This document shows positions 54,875 to 63,304 of a stretch of DNA of 64,000 bases, piece after piece (the stretch's first letter is position 1; the number at the start of each line of letters is the position of its first letter). The stretch spans positions 248,001-312,000 of the forward strand of contig NC_012982.1 in assembly GCF_000023785.1 (NCBI RefSeq). Reading direction: 5' to 3'. The stretch is from Hirschia baltica ATCC 49814. GTDB taxonomy: Bacteria; Pseudomonadota; Alphaproteobacteria; Caulobacterales; Hyphomonadaceae. The position numbers and the translations under genes are program-made. The notes beneath the pieces are model-generated. The model saw nothing but the letters and a program-made list of their open reading frames with translations. It ran no database searches and had not been told where the DNA came from.

Positions 54875-55303
54875 ATGATTTCTTCACGCACACTTCCTCA
54901 GTTCATCTTATTTGCCGCCGGAACAGTTTTCGGTGGCCTTGTGGCATTTTTTACATGGGGGATGCTATCTCCCGGTGATCCAAGTTCGGCATTCATGCCA
55001 TTTGAAATACCATATCAAGATAAATTCCTTCATTTTGTTGCATTTGCGATAATGGCGCTGCCTGCAGGCATTGTTTTACCACGGCGGTATCTTGGCTTTA
55101 TATGCATGAGTTTGATTGCTTTGGCTGCCGGGATGGAATTTGCACAGCATGCCAGCGGAGTAGGGCGCCAAGCGTCGTTGTTTGATTTTATAGCGAGTTC
55201 GTTAGGGGCAGGTCTAGCAGGATTGCTAGTGCTTTATTCACGGCGTGCATATGGTCGCTATCGCCAAAAACACTCCAAAAATGAGGCGTTTGCGGCAGAA
55301 TAA
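54875..55303 (+). CDS. VanZ-like membrane protein
   Basis: The 142-residue protein has four membrane helices and the VanZ family pattern: DKFLHFVAFAIMALPAG with the conserved HF, GMEFAQHASGVGRQASLFDFIASSLGAGL (in part) with E-x-x-Q and DF-x-A-x-S. VanZ proteins alter susceptibility to some antibiotics, but most members are of unknown function. A C-terminal basic tail follows. It lies upstream of the macro-domain gene with 114 bases between. Confidence 0.82.
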   Translation: MISSRTLPQFILFAAGTVFGGLVAFFTWGMLSPGDPSSAFMPFEIPYQDKFLHFVAFAIMALPAGIVLPRRYLGFICMSLIALAAGMEFAQHASGVGRQASLFDFIASSLGAGLAGLLVLYSRRAYGRYRQKHSKNEAFAAE

Positions 55304-55348
55304 TTTGAGTGCGCCGGTGTTTCACCTGATTGCAAGCAATTTAAATTC

Positions 55349-55376
55349 TTGTGTGACACGCTTTGATGGTTAATAT
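55349..55376 (+). promoter_or_regulatory. Possible promoter of the macro-patatin operon
   Basis: TTGTGT (55349-55354) and TAATAT (55371-55376) have a 16-base spacer and lie 42 bases before the ATG at 55418. This fits a sigma-70-type pair, but such matches are common by chance. Confidence 0.35.
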
Positions 55377-55417
55377 GGTACTCAGTATCGTGTAAACTAG
55401 TAAGGCTGGTGGGACGC

Positions 55418-56758
55418 ATGGCCGACGACAAGCAGGCGAAATCTGGGTTGTTGAACCTTGATACCGATAATATCGATGTTGTTCTGATTGCTCCTTTTTC
55501 ACCAGAAGGTCGCGCGCGCTTTGACGAATTTCTCGTTGATACCGTTGGGCCAGCGATCCTGCGTGTTGAAGAGCGCACCCAAAGACATGTGGAAGTTGTT
55601 CTTCTCAATGATCTTCTTGAAGATGAATTGGTAGAGCATGAAGCGATTTACCGTATGTTGCACCTTGCTGATATTGTCATTGCTGATGTGAGCACATTGG
55701 AAGGCGTTTTGGATGCTAAAGTTGTATCAGCTTTTTCTATTCGTCAGTCACTGACACCAAACCCAGCCATTGCTGTTACACTTGATGAGAAGTCGGTAGA
55801 CTATCCCTTTAATATCGGATCTATGGTGATAAATGCAGGATCAGACCATGGGCGCGTGAATGCTCAGGCTATTTTGTATGCAGAGGTTTTGGCCGCAGTT
55901 GAAGGTAATCCTAGCCGAAAATATGTCAGCGATGTCTATGCTAGTTTGAGTGCATTGCGCACTGACCTGCGAGGCTCTCCCAATAGTGCAGGGAAAGAGC
56001 CTGTATATGAAGAAATTAGCTATAAGCCATTGCATAACCGGCCTGATGTTCGTCCACCAAGGTTTAACGTGGCAGTCGGAGATTTAAGACTCGTCAAGAA
56101 TATCGATGTGTGGATCAATCCAGAAAACACCCATATGGAAATGGCGCGTGTTTTTGATACATCAATATCAGGTACGATCCGTCATATGTCTTCACAATGG
56201 TCTCATGGCGGCAAGCGGTCTGATGATTATATTCGACGTAAACTCGCCGAGGCGATGACAGGTGAGGATGTGCCACCCGGTGCTGCCTTGATGACATCAT
56301 GCAAGGGGCAATTGCGCAGTGAGCATTTCGTCAAAAAGGTTGTTCACGTGGCGGCAGTTAAGGTCAATGGAGATGACCCCGGGTGTGGCTATGTTCCAGT
56401 TAATGATGTTGGTGTGTGCCTGACGCAAGCGCTTTATAAAATACAAGACTATAATCTGAGTTGGATGGGACGGGGTCACAACCGTCTTGCTAGTGTTATT
56501 ACACCTCTTCTCGGTGTGGGGTCTAATCCAGAAGTCGCGCAAAAAAATGTGTATTCATTATTATTGCATGCTGTGCAGTTTTTTGACTCAAACCCTGATT
56601 GCCTTATCGATCGCTTTGTACTGCTGGCATACTCAGTTGAAGATCGGCGTTTGATCAAAAAGGCGCTGAAAAGGATACCACAATTAAACAATGTCGCGGT
56701 TTCCGGTGTCGATACTCACACACATGAAGCGGATGATTACTCTTCGGGTGGTATTTGA
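55418..56758 (+). CDS. Macro-domain protein with N-terminal TIR/NDT-like domain
   Basis: The 446-residue protein has two parts. Residues about 15-165 form an alpha/beta domain with IDVVLIAPFSPEGRARFDEF and HLADIVIADVSTLEG, like the TIR- and nucleoside-deoxyribosyltransferase-type nucleotide-binding folds. Residues about 215-435 form a macro domain: FNVAVGDLRLVKNIDVWINP (D222), ENTHMEMARVFDTSISG and the VITPLLGVGSNPEVAQKNVY segment. Such domains bind or hydrolyse ADP-ribose or related NAD products. It is coupled to the patatin gene by TGATG. ATG 55418 has GGTGGG upstream; GTG 55409 is the alternative. Confidence 0.75.
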   Translation: MADDKQAKSGLLNLDTDNIDVVLIAPFSPEGRARFDEFLVDTVGPAILRVEERTQRHVEVVLLNDLLEDELVEHEAIYRMLHLADIVIADVSTLEGVLDAKVVSAFSIRQSLTPNPAIAVTLDEKSVDYPFNIGSMVINAGSDHGRVNAQAILYAEVLAAVEGNPSRKYVSDVYASLSALRTDLRGSPNSAGKEPVYEEISYKPLHNRPDVRPPRFNVAVGDLRLVKNIDVWINPENTHMEMARVFDTSISGTIRHMSSQWSHGGKRSDDYIRRKLAEAMTGEDVPPGAALMTSCKGQLRSEHFVKKVVHVAAVKVNGDDPGCGYVPVNDVGVCLTQALYKIQDYNLSWMGRGHNRLASVITPLLGVGSNPEVAQKNVYSLLLHAVQFFDSNPDCLIDRFVLLAYSVEDRRLIKKALKRIPQLNNVAVSGVDTHTHEADDYSSGGI

Positions 56759-59670
56759 TGGCCGTTGAGTTTGAAAAGACATTAAGTTCCGGGAAGACCG
56801 ACCAAATTTCGTCGGTCGATGTGCGCCAAAGGCGTAGGCTGGCATTGAAATTACGTGCAAAGCTAAAAGCATCACGAGATTTGGGGTTTGATCAAGAGCG
56901 TTCTACATATTGGAGCCGTTGGCTAACAGTCTGGAATATTATTCGACCGATCTGGCCGCTTTTTGTCGCCAACCTTTTTGTGTGTGCTATCGCATTTGGC
57001 ACCGACCAAGGACGTGAAGCGGCGAAGTTTGCTATGACCTATTCTGGGCAAATTTCTTTTTTACGGCCTATGGCTACAGCTTTGGCCCTTACTTGGTTTG
57101 CCATATCGCTGCATGAAGTGTGTTTAAGAGCGATCACGCGTGATTACCCTTTTTCGACGCGCGCTAACCCTCTGCTTAAGCTTCGGTTTATTATAGCTTT
57201 TATTGTCGCGTTACTTACGCCTTTTGTTTTCTTTATTTTCTATGTGAATACGCTTGTTGATGTCGCAGGTCGTGATCCGTCAATTATGTATAGCATGCCG
57301 TTTGATGGATTCCTCATTGCTGGAAAATACTTGGATATGGCGCTTGTCACGCTCGTAATTGCGATTGTGATTTCAGCGACATATGATGGGTTTGGGTATT
57401 TTTTTCGTCATCGAATTATAAATTTTTCCAGACCTATTGAGAGGTTTGCTCTCAATCTTTTCCCAGTTTTGTTATCTCTATTTTTGATCATGCTGTTGTG
57501 GAATTATGTATTGGCCCCAATAGTTTGGTTGATCATTGCCATCATACAATCTGGTGGCATGATTGAAGAAGCAGCGGGACGTCAGGCAGCACGAACGGGT
57601 ACAATATTAACAGCACTTTCTCTAGGGTCTGCGGTTTGTGTGATCAAATTTGTGCATCGTGTGAGCGTGCGTCGACATTATGCGAATTTCCATCAATTCA
57701 TTGTCTTTCGGCGGTGGCATAATTGGGTGATGGCGGTGCTGCTGCTGGTGTCTTTGGGAATGGCAGCACTTTTTCTAATTATTCCCGGCACGATGGCATC
57801 AATGTTTGGGCCAGTGTTTACGCTTTTAGCAAGCGTTGGTCTACTCGCGGGCATTTTCACTTTTCTCGCCATATTGGCATCTCACTATCATGGGTTTCCA
57901 ACGATTGTTGCTGTGGTGTTTTTGATGGGCTTGGGACCCGTTCTTGGGCCAGTGAAATTTCATAACGTAGCTGTGACAGAGCCTGAAGCTTTGTTGGCGA
58001 GCAAAGTCGACATGCAATTTCCAACGCATGCTGACCTGCCAAGCATGGCAGATGCTGTAAGGTTGTGGCGAGAAAGTCGACCAAGTGATGCACCCGCTAT
58101 TGTTGTTTTAGCTGAAGGGGGCGGAATACGCGCGGCATTACATACAGCAAGTCTTTTATCCTGTTTGGATGAAACACTGGGCGGTGAATTATACGACAAT
58201 GTATTTTCGATGTCTGGTGTGTCAGGCGGAGCTGTCGGTGTTGGTAGTTATCTTGCAGCTCGTGCAGATGGAATGGCCAGAAATTCTGAATTCATTTCAC
58301 AAGACGAATGGTTAGATAAGCGATGTGGTTTTGAATTTTCTAAACGACAGGGAGAATTTAAAGCAAGTGAGAATATGACAGCTCGTAATCTCTCCGAGTT
58401 TTTACAAGCAGACTTTTTCTCTCCAGCATTGGCGGGACTTGTCTTTAGAGATTTACCGCAAGATATTTCAATTATCTGTGTCGTGTTTGATTGCGGAATA
58501 GCTGACCGCGCAAAATTGTTTGAGGATGCATTTATATCGACTTATAGAATGATGGGAGATCGGCGCAGCCACGAAAAAACACAAAAAGCACTCGCTCCAG
58601 GATATGATGGAGACTGGTTTGCGGCACCGTTTTTAAATGTTGTTGAAGCAGCTAATCAACAAGCCAATGTTGCTGAAGCTGGGCCGATTGTGTTTCTCAA
58701 TACATTCGATGCAAAGTCAGGTCGTCCTGCTGTTGTTTCTAACGTGTCGCTCAAATTAAAAGCTCTTGAGGGTGAAGCGGCAGCCAGTGAAACTATCTAT
58801 GGTATGACGAATTTGCTTGAAAAAATGTGCGGCGGTGAAAGCCTTTCTTTGGCAAGTGCAGCGCACCTCTCAGCGCGTTTTCCATTGGTCAGCCCGCCCG
58901 GTCGTTTGGAGCTAGATGCCTGTGGGGACAGGGCGGAGCAAGGCAGCGCAGACAATCCTAAAGAGGCTGGAATTGGACTTTATGTTGATGGGGGATATTT
59001 TGACAATTCGGGTGCTGCATCTTCTCAGGCTGCTTTGAAGCTATTGAGAGAGCAAGATCAAGCGCAATGTCAAAGTGACGTACAGGCTGCTCGAAATGGC
59101 GGTGTCAGTGCGTTTCGTAATTGTTCGCGCCCGGTTATCGTCTTGCATGTTGTACACAGAGGTCATGCAGGTAAGGCTCGAGATACACGTCTAAGTCCAT
59201 TCTATGAAGTTGCAACACCCGCTGAAGCTTTCTTGGCTGCACGCGGCGTGCATGGAGACGTACCTATTCAACGTTTATGTGAAAGCGGTGCAGGGCGCGT
59301 CACGGCACCAATGGGGTGTCGATATTTAAATGGTTGGCTGGCAGATGTTGGTTTGGACGTGACAGAAGCTGAATATGGCGAAAAACTTATTTATGATGAA
59401 GACGTTGAATTTGAAAACTGGATTGATATTGACGAGCAAACAAACACGCCGCGTTTGCTATGGGTGCGCTCGCCTTTACAATTCGCAGCTGATGTTGAAG
59501 ATGTAGGTGTGCGTTTGCCTCTTGGCTGGTTGCTTGGAGAAACAGGGCCGACAATCTTGAAGCGTGTAGATGCTCATGTTGAGAGAATGCGTACAGGCCT
59601 GCAATGTTATGTGCGTGACGATTATTCTTCAGAAAATTTCGGGAAGTGTAAGTTCCAAGCTTCAAACTAA
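56758..59670 (+). CDS. Polytopic membrane patatin-like phospholipase
   Basis: The 970-residue protein has about nine membrane helices in its first 410 residues and a cytoplasmic patatin domain after about residue 440. The oxyanion loop is AEGGGIRAAL (about 452-461), the nucleophile lies in SGVSGGAVG (S489) and the catalytic Asp in VDGGYFDNSG (D744). All three are intact, so it should hydrolyse acyl lipids at or in its own membrane. Its ATG shares one base with the macro-gene stop. The first in-frame TTG (56755) is rejected. The substrate and trigger are unknown. Confidence 0.82.
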   Translation: MAVEFEKTLSSGKTDQISSVDVRQRRRLALKLRAKLKASRDLGFDQERSTYWSRWLTVWNIIRPIWPLFVANLFVCAIAFGTDQGREAAKFAMTYSGQISFLRPMATALALTWFAISLHEVCLRAITRDYPFSTRANPLLKLRFIIAFIVALLTPFVFFIFYVNTLVDVAGRDPSIMYSMPFDGFLIAGKYLDMALVTLVIAIVISATYDGFGYFFRHRIINFSRPIERFALNLFPVLLSLFLIMLLWNYVLAPIVWLIIAIIQSGGMIEEAAGRQAARTGTILTALSLGSAVCVIKFVHRVSVRRHYANFHQFIVFRRWHNWVMAVLLLVSLGMAALFLIIPGTMASMFGPVFTLLASVGLLAGIFTFLAILASHYHGFPTIVAVVFLMGLGPVLGPVKFHNVAVTEPEALLASKVDMQFPTHADLPSMADAVRLWRESRPSDAPAIVVLAEGGGIRAALHTASLLSCLDETLGGELYDNVFSMSGVSGGAVGVGSYLAARADGMARNSEFISQDEWLDKRCGFEFSKRQGEFKASENMTARNLSEFLQADFFSPALAGLVFRDLPQDISIICVVFDCGIADRAKLFEDAFISTYRMMGDRRSHEKTQKALAPGYDGDWFAAPFLNVVEAANQQANVAEAGPIVFLNTFDAKSGRPAVVSNVSLKLKALEGEAAASETIYGMTNLLEKMCGGESLSLASAAHLSARFPLVSPPGRLELDACGDRAEQGSADNPKEAGIGLYVDGGYFDNSGAASSQAALKLLREQDQAQCQSDVQAARNGGVSAFRNCSRPVIVLHVVHRGHAGKARDTRLSPFYEVATPAEAFLAARGVHGDVPIQRLCESGAGRVTAPMGCRYLNGWLADVGLDVTEAEYGEKLIYDEDVEFENWIDIDEQTNTPRLLWVRSPLQFAADVEDVGVRLPLGWLLGETGPTILKRVDAHVERMRTGLQCYVRDDYSSENFGKCKFQASN

Positions 59671-59743
59671 GTGGGTATTCGTCATTGTGTCTAGCGGTGT
59701 CATCAGCTAGTTCCATCCATAAGCATAGATGGAGGACTGGAAG

Positions 59744-60697
59744 ATGATCAGATGGGGTATGATTGGGTGCGGGGATGTTACCGAAAAGAAAAGTGGTCCT
59801 GCTTATCGTATAGAGAATGAATCTGTTATCCACGGGGTGACGTCGCGCACATTGTCTCGGGCTGAAGATTATGCCAAGCGACACGGCATTGAAACTGTGT
59901 TCAACTCAGCTGAAGAATTGATAAATTCTCCAGACATTGATGCGGTATACATTGCGACTCCACCTGCAACGCACTTTGAACTTGCGATGAAAATTGCGGA
60001 AAGTGGCAAGCCGTGTTCTGTAGAAAAGCCGTTGGCTTTAAATTATTCTCAATCCTTAGAAATGGCAAAAGCGTTTGAAGCTGTAAATCAACCTTTATTC
60101 GTGGCGTATTATCGCCGAACTTTGCCTCGATTTGATCTGGTAAAAGAGCTTTTAGAGCGCCAAGAATTGGGTGAAGTTCGCCATGTTCACTGGTCACTAA
60201 CGCGGCCTGAAGGGTTTGGGCTGGATGCGGGGTGGAGAATTGAACCAAGCCAAGCTCCAGGTGGCTTGTTTGATGATTTGGCGTGTCATGGCTTAGATTT
60301 GCTCGATCATTATCTTGGGAAAATTAACATCGCCAGCGGTGTCATAGCCAGTCAGCAGTTAAATAGCACGATTACAGATTCAGTGGCAGCGAGCTGGATC
60401 CACGAAAGTGGAGTAACAGGCAGTGGGTACTGGAATTTTGCTGGGTTTGAGCAAGATGATGATATCGAAATCATTTGTGTTGACGGAAAGATTTGCGTGT
60501 CTGTTTTTGAAGATAAACCTGTACGGATCGTCACGCGTGAAGGCGTCAAAACATATGATATTCCTCATCCCGATCACATTCAGAAACACTATGTAGAGCA
60601 GATGGTTTTACACATGAAGGGCCAAGCTACGCATCCGTCATTAGCTCAAAGTGGGTGCCGCACTGCTTGGGTGTGTGATCAGATATTGGGTCAATAA
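59744..60697 (+). CDS. Gfo/Idh/MocA family oxidoreductase
   Basis: The 317-residue enzyme has an N-terminal Rossmann fold (WGMIGCGDVTEKKSGPAYR), the conserved EKPLALNYSQS catalytic Lys motif and a C-terminal domain with GGLFDDLACHGLDLLDHYLG (in part). Family members oxidise or reduce sugars and related compounds with NAD(P). GGAGGACTGG precedes the ATG at 59744; an in-frame ATG at 59729 is less likely. The substrate is unknown. It follows the patatin gene by 73 bases but the spacer suggests a separate unit. Confidence 0.88.
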   Translation: MIRWGMIGCGDVTEKKSGPAYRIENESVIHGVTSRTLSRAEDYAKRHGIETVFNSAEELINSPDIDAVYIATPPATHFELAMKIAESGKPCSVEKPLALNYSQSLEMAKAFEAVNQPLFVAYYRRTLPRFDLVKELLERQELGEVRHVHWSLTRPEGFGLDAGWRIEPSQAPGGLFDDLACHGLDLLDHYLGKINIASGVIASQQLNSTITDSVAASWIHESGVTGSGYWNFAGFEQDDDIEIICVDGKICVSVFEDKPVRIVTREGVKTYDIPHPDHIQKHYVEQMVLHMKGQATHPSLAQSGCRTAWVCDQILGQ

Positions 60698-60896
60698 CAG
60701 TCTAGATCAGATAATTTATTTTTTGAGGTGAGGATTTTTAGGTAGTCAATGTAGGCTCTGATTCCTGCCAAATATAAGCAAAATGGTATACAATCCTTAA
60801 CGAAACCCATTAAATTCAATACGTTATTAAATGAGGCTTTAATATTAATGTATTACGGGAAGTAAAGTAATTTTATTTTCAGGCTTCGTTGTTCAC

Positions 60897-62999
60897 ATGA
60901 TAAGTGTTGTTTCTTGTATTATTTTTGAGCATGATTTGCGTCTGGTTTTAATGGCTGCAATTATGTGTGTGGTCGGCGCTATTACCGTTGTTAATTTGTT
61001 CAGAAGAAGCTGTGCTTCTGTTGCGCACGCGCGCATAGCGTGGAGTATTCTGACCTCAATAGCGACTGGTGCTTCTATTTGGAGTACGCATTTTATCTCA
61101 ATGTTGGCATACCAGGCCGAGATACCAGTAAGATTCGACGTTATACTGACAATGGTTTCGCTGCTTATTCCTATGACATTGATGAGCCCGCTGATATATT
61201 TAGCGACGAAAATGAGAAAGCAGAATGTTTCTATTGTCATAGGTGGAGCAATTGGACTGGTCGTTTCTAGTATTCACTATCTTGGAATGGCGGCATATCG
61301 CGTTGATGGTGTCGTAGAATGGAATACGACTTATGTGATCGCATCGATAATTATCCCTGTGGTATTTTGTACAGCCACTTTTGGTCATTTCCCCAAATAT
61401 AAATTCATGAGCAAGCGACTTATCTCGATAGGGGCTTTTACAGTTGCTGTTGTTGGTCTGCATTTCACTGCTATGACTGCCATCAACATCATTCCATTTA
61501 ACCTGAGTGACATGCCTATGTCGACGGATGCGTTTTACGGTATGGCGATGGCCACAGCGGCGGGCGGATTCCTTGTCCTAGTAACTGGGTTGGTGAGTTT
61601 TGTTATTGATAGCAGCACACGTGAAGCAAATAGCCAAGAAATTGAACGTTTGGTGGCTACAGATGCATTAACAGGTCTACCTAACCGCAGAAGTTTTCGT
61701 GAGCACATAGAAAACACGCTGGCTGGATTTGAAACAAATCCGCTATCAAATTTTGCGGTTTTATATATCGACATCAATGGATTTAAAGTGGTCAATGACA
61801 CTTTGGGTTATTCGGTTGGAGATGTTGTGCTCAAAACGTTTGCTGACAGGATGTCAGAGACATTGAGTTCTGGAGAGTATATAGCGCGTTTAGGTAAAGA
61901 TGAGTTTGCTGCGGTTAAAGTGTATAACAGTGCAAATGAACTGGAAGCTTTCGTTCAAAAAGTAGAGGATTCAATAGAAATCCCTATTGAAGTGGAAGAA
62001 GAGTCCATTGAATTGGATCTTGCTATAGGCATAGCCTGTTGCCCAACAGATGGACATTACGCCGACGAATTGACAAGCAATGCTGAATTAGCGCTGCGTC
62101 GTGCGAAGTCTAACGCATCTGACTCTATTTGTTATTATGACGCCAACATGGATGACGTGGTTCGTCATCACCGCGAAATGGTAAGAAACCTTAGACAGGC
62201 AATTTTGAAAAATGAATTGCAGCTATATTACCAAATGCAGGCAAATGTCCAAACGGGCGAATTGAAAGGCTTTGAAGCTTTATTGCGGTGGACCCACCCA
62301 GAAAAAGGGCCAATATCGCCAGCTCTTTTTATTCCTATTGCAGAAGAGAATGGGTTAATTATTCAATTGGGTGATTGGGTTTTGAAGCAAGCATGTAAAG
62401 AAGCTGCTCTCTGGGAAAAGCCATATAAAGTCGCAGTTAATCTATCGCCAATGCAATTAATGCAGCCGAATTTGCCAAAACGTATCCATGAGATACTTTT
62501 AGACACGGGTCTGTCTGCAAATAGACTAGAGATTGAACTGACCGAAACGGCCATTTTTGAAGATCGTGAGCGGTCGGTTCATGTTCTGCGTCAGATCAAA
62601 GCGTTAGGTGTTAATGTAGCACTTGATGATTTTGGAACGGGTTATTCCTCCTTGGAAGTTTTGCGTTCATTCCCATTTGATAAGATTAAATTAGACCGTT
62701 TTTTCATGGATGAAATTGAAACAAGTAGTGTTGCTAAAGCATTTCTTCGGTCAGTGCTGGCACTTGGCAGAAACTTGTCCATTCCGGTTCTTGCTGAAGG
62801 TGTGGAGACTGAGAACCAGTTGAGAATACTGCAAGAAGAAGGTTGTGATGCAATTCAGGGGTTCTTGTTGCACAAACCTAGCCGTGAAGTTCCGTTTGAG
62901 CACAATCTTGATTTTGCAGATACGCATTCAGTAAAAAGTGCTGCGGGACCGTCTGATAATCTTTTTTCTATGGTCAAATTAGAAACGAGGCGTGGTTAG
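60897..62999 (+). CDS. MHYT-GGDEF-EAL cyclic-di-GMP protein
   Basis: The 700-residue protein has a seven-helix MHYT sensor (residues about 1-235) with repeats STHFISM, SIHYLGM and GLHFTAM, thought to bind a metal and sense a gas. A GGDEF domain follows, TDALTGLPNRRSF, whose signature is GKDEF instead of GGDEF, so cyclase activity is probably lost. The EAL domain is intact: FEALLRWTHPEKG, ELTETAIFED, LDDFGTGYSSLEVL and PVLAEGVETENQ. It is most likely a phosphodiesterase. The ATG at 60897 lacks a clear ribosome site. Confidence 0.9.
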   Translation: MISVVSCIIFEHDLRLVLMAAIMCVVGAITVVNLFRRSCASVAHARIAWSILTSIATGASIWSTHFISMLAYQAEIPVRFDVILTMVSLLIPMTLMSPLIYLATKMRKQNVSIVIGGAIGLVVSSIHYLGMAAYRVDGVVEWNTTYVIASIIIPVVFCTATFGHFPKYKFMSKRLISIGAFTVAVVGLHFTAMTAINIIPFNLSDMPMSTDAFYGMAMATAAGGFLVLVTGLVSFVIDSSTREANSQEIERLVATDALTGLPNRRSFREHIENTLAGFETNPLSNFAVLYIDINGFKVVNDTLGYSVGDVVLKTFADRMSETLSSGEYIARLGKDEFAAVKVYNSANELEAFVQKVEDSIEIPIEVEEESIELDLAIGIACCPTDGHYADELTSNAELALRRAKSNASDSICYYDANMDDVVRHHREMVRNLRQAILKNELQLYYQMQANVQTGELKGFEALLRWTHPEKGPISPALFIPIAEENGLIIQLGDWVLKQACKEAALWEKPYKVAVNLSPMQLMQPNLPKRIHEILLDTGLSANRLEIELTETAIFEDRERSVHVLRQIKALGVNVALDDFGTGYSSLEVLRSFPFDKIKLDRFFMDEIETSSVAKAFLRSVLALGRNLSIPVLAEGVETENQLRILQEEGCDAIQGFLLHKPSREVPFEHNLDFADTHSVKSAAGPSDNLFSMVKLETRRG

Positions 63000-63027
63000 G
63001 GGCGTCTCATACCCTAATTGTTCAAAA

Positions 63028-63104
63028 TGGCGACCCTGGCAGGACTCTAACCTGCGACCTGCCGCTTAGGAGGCGGCTGCTCTATACAGCTGAGCTACAG
63101 GGCC
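63028..63104 (-). tRNA. tRNA-Arg (anticodon CCU)
   Basis: On the minus strand the sequence folds as a full cloverleaf. The acceptor stem is GGCCCTG with CAGGGTC, the discriminator is G and CCA is encoded. The anticodon stem GCCGC/GCGGC encloses the loop CTCCTAA, giving anticodon CCT (reads AGG). It has 77 bases including CCA. It lies between the c-di-GMP gene and the PepSY gene. Confidence 0.95.
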
Positions 63105-63256
63105 AAGTCATTGTTGGTATCAGATGAAGGTCGAAAGACGCAAGCGCTGTATATATGTGCGGATCTTTCCTTCTGCTGATAAATTTAATAACCGTTTGAT
63201 TTATAAATGCTTTGCGTCAACTTCTTGGTATTGTTGAGCAAGAAACGCAAAATTTG

Positions 63257-63298
63257 CAAAAGGGGACAATGGCCAAATAATTAGGCCGATGTCCCCTT
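63257..63298 (-). terminator. Terminator of the PepSY membrane protein
   Basis: AAGGGGACA (63260-63268) pairs with TGTCCCCTT (63290-63298), and GGCC (63271-63274) with GGCC (63284-63287), around a 9-base loop. On the minus strand CCCCTTTTGC follows, a normal intrinsic terminator seven bases past the gene. Confidence 0.85.
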
Positions 63299-63304
63299 AA
63301 AAAT

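Noticed and set aside
60770-60875. TTAA pairs upstream of the MHYT-GGDEF-EAL gene as CtrA sites
   Set aside because: Spacings are 8, 9 and 13 bases; in an AT-rich spacer these are expected by chance.
63028-63304. Phage or island attachment site at the tRNA-Arg gene
   Set aside because: No integrase gene and no repeat of the tRNA 3' end is visible in the window.
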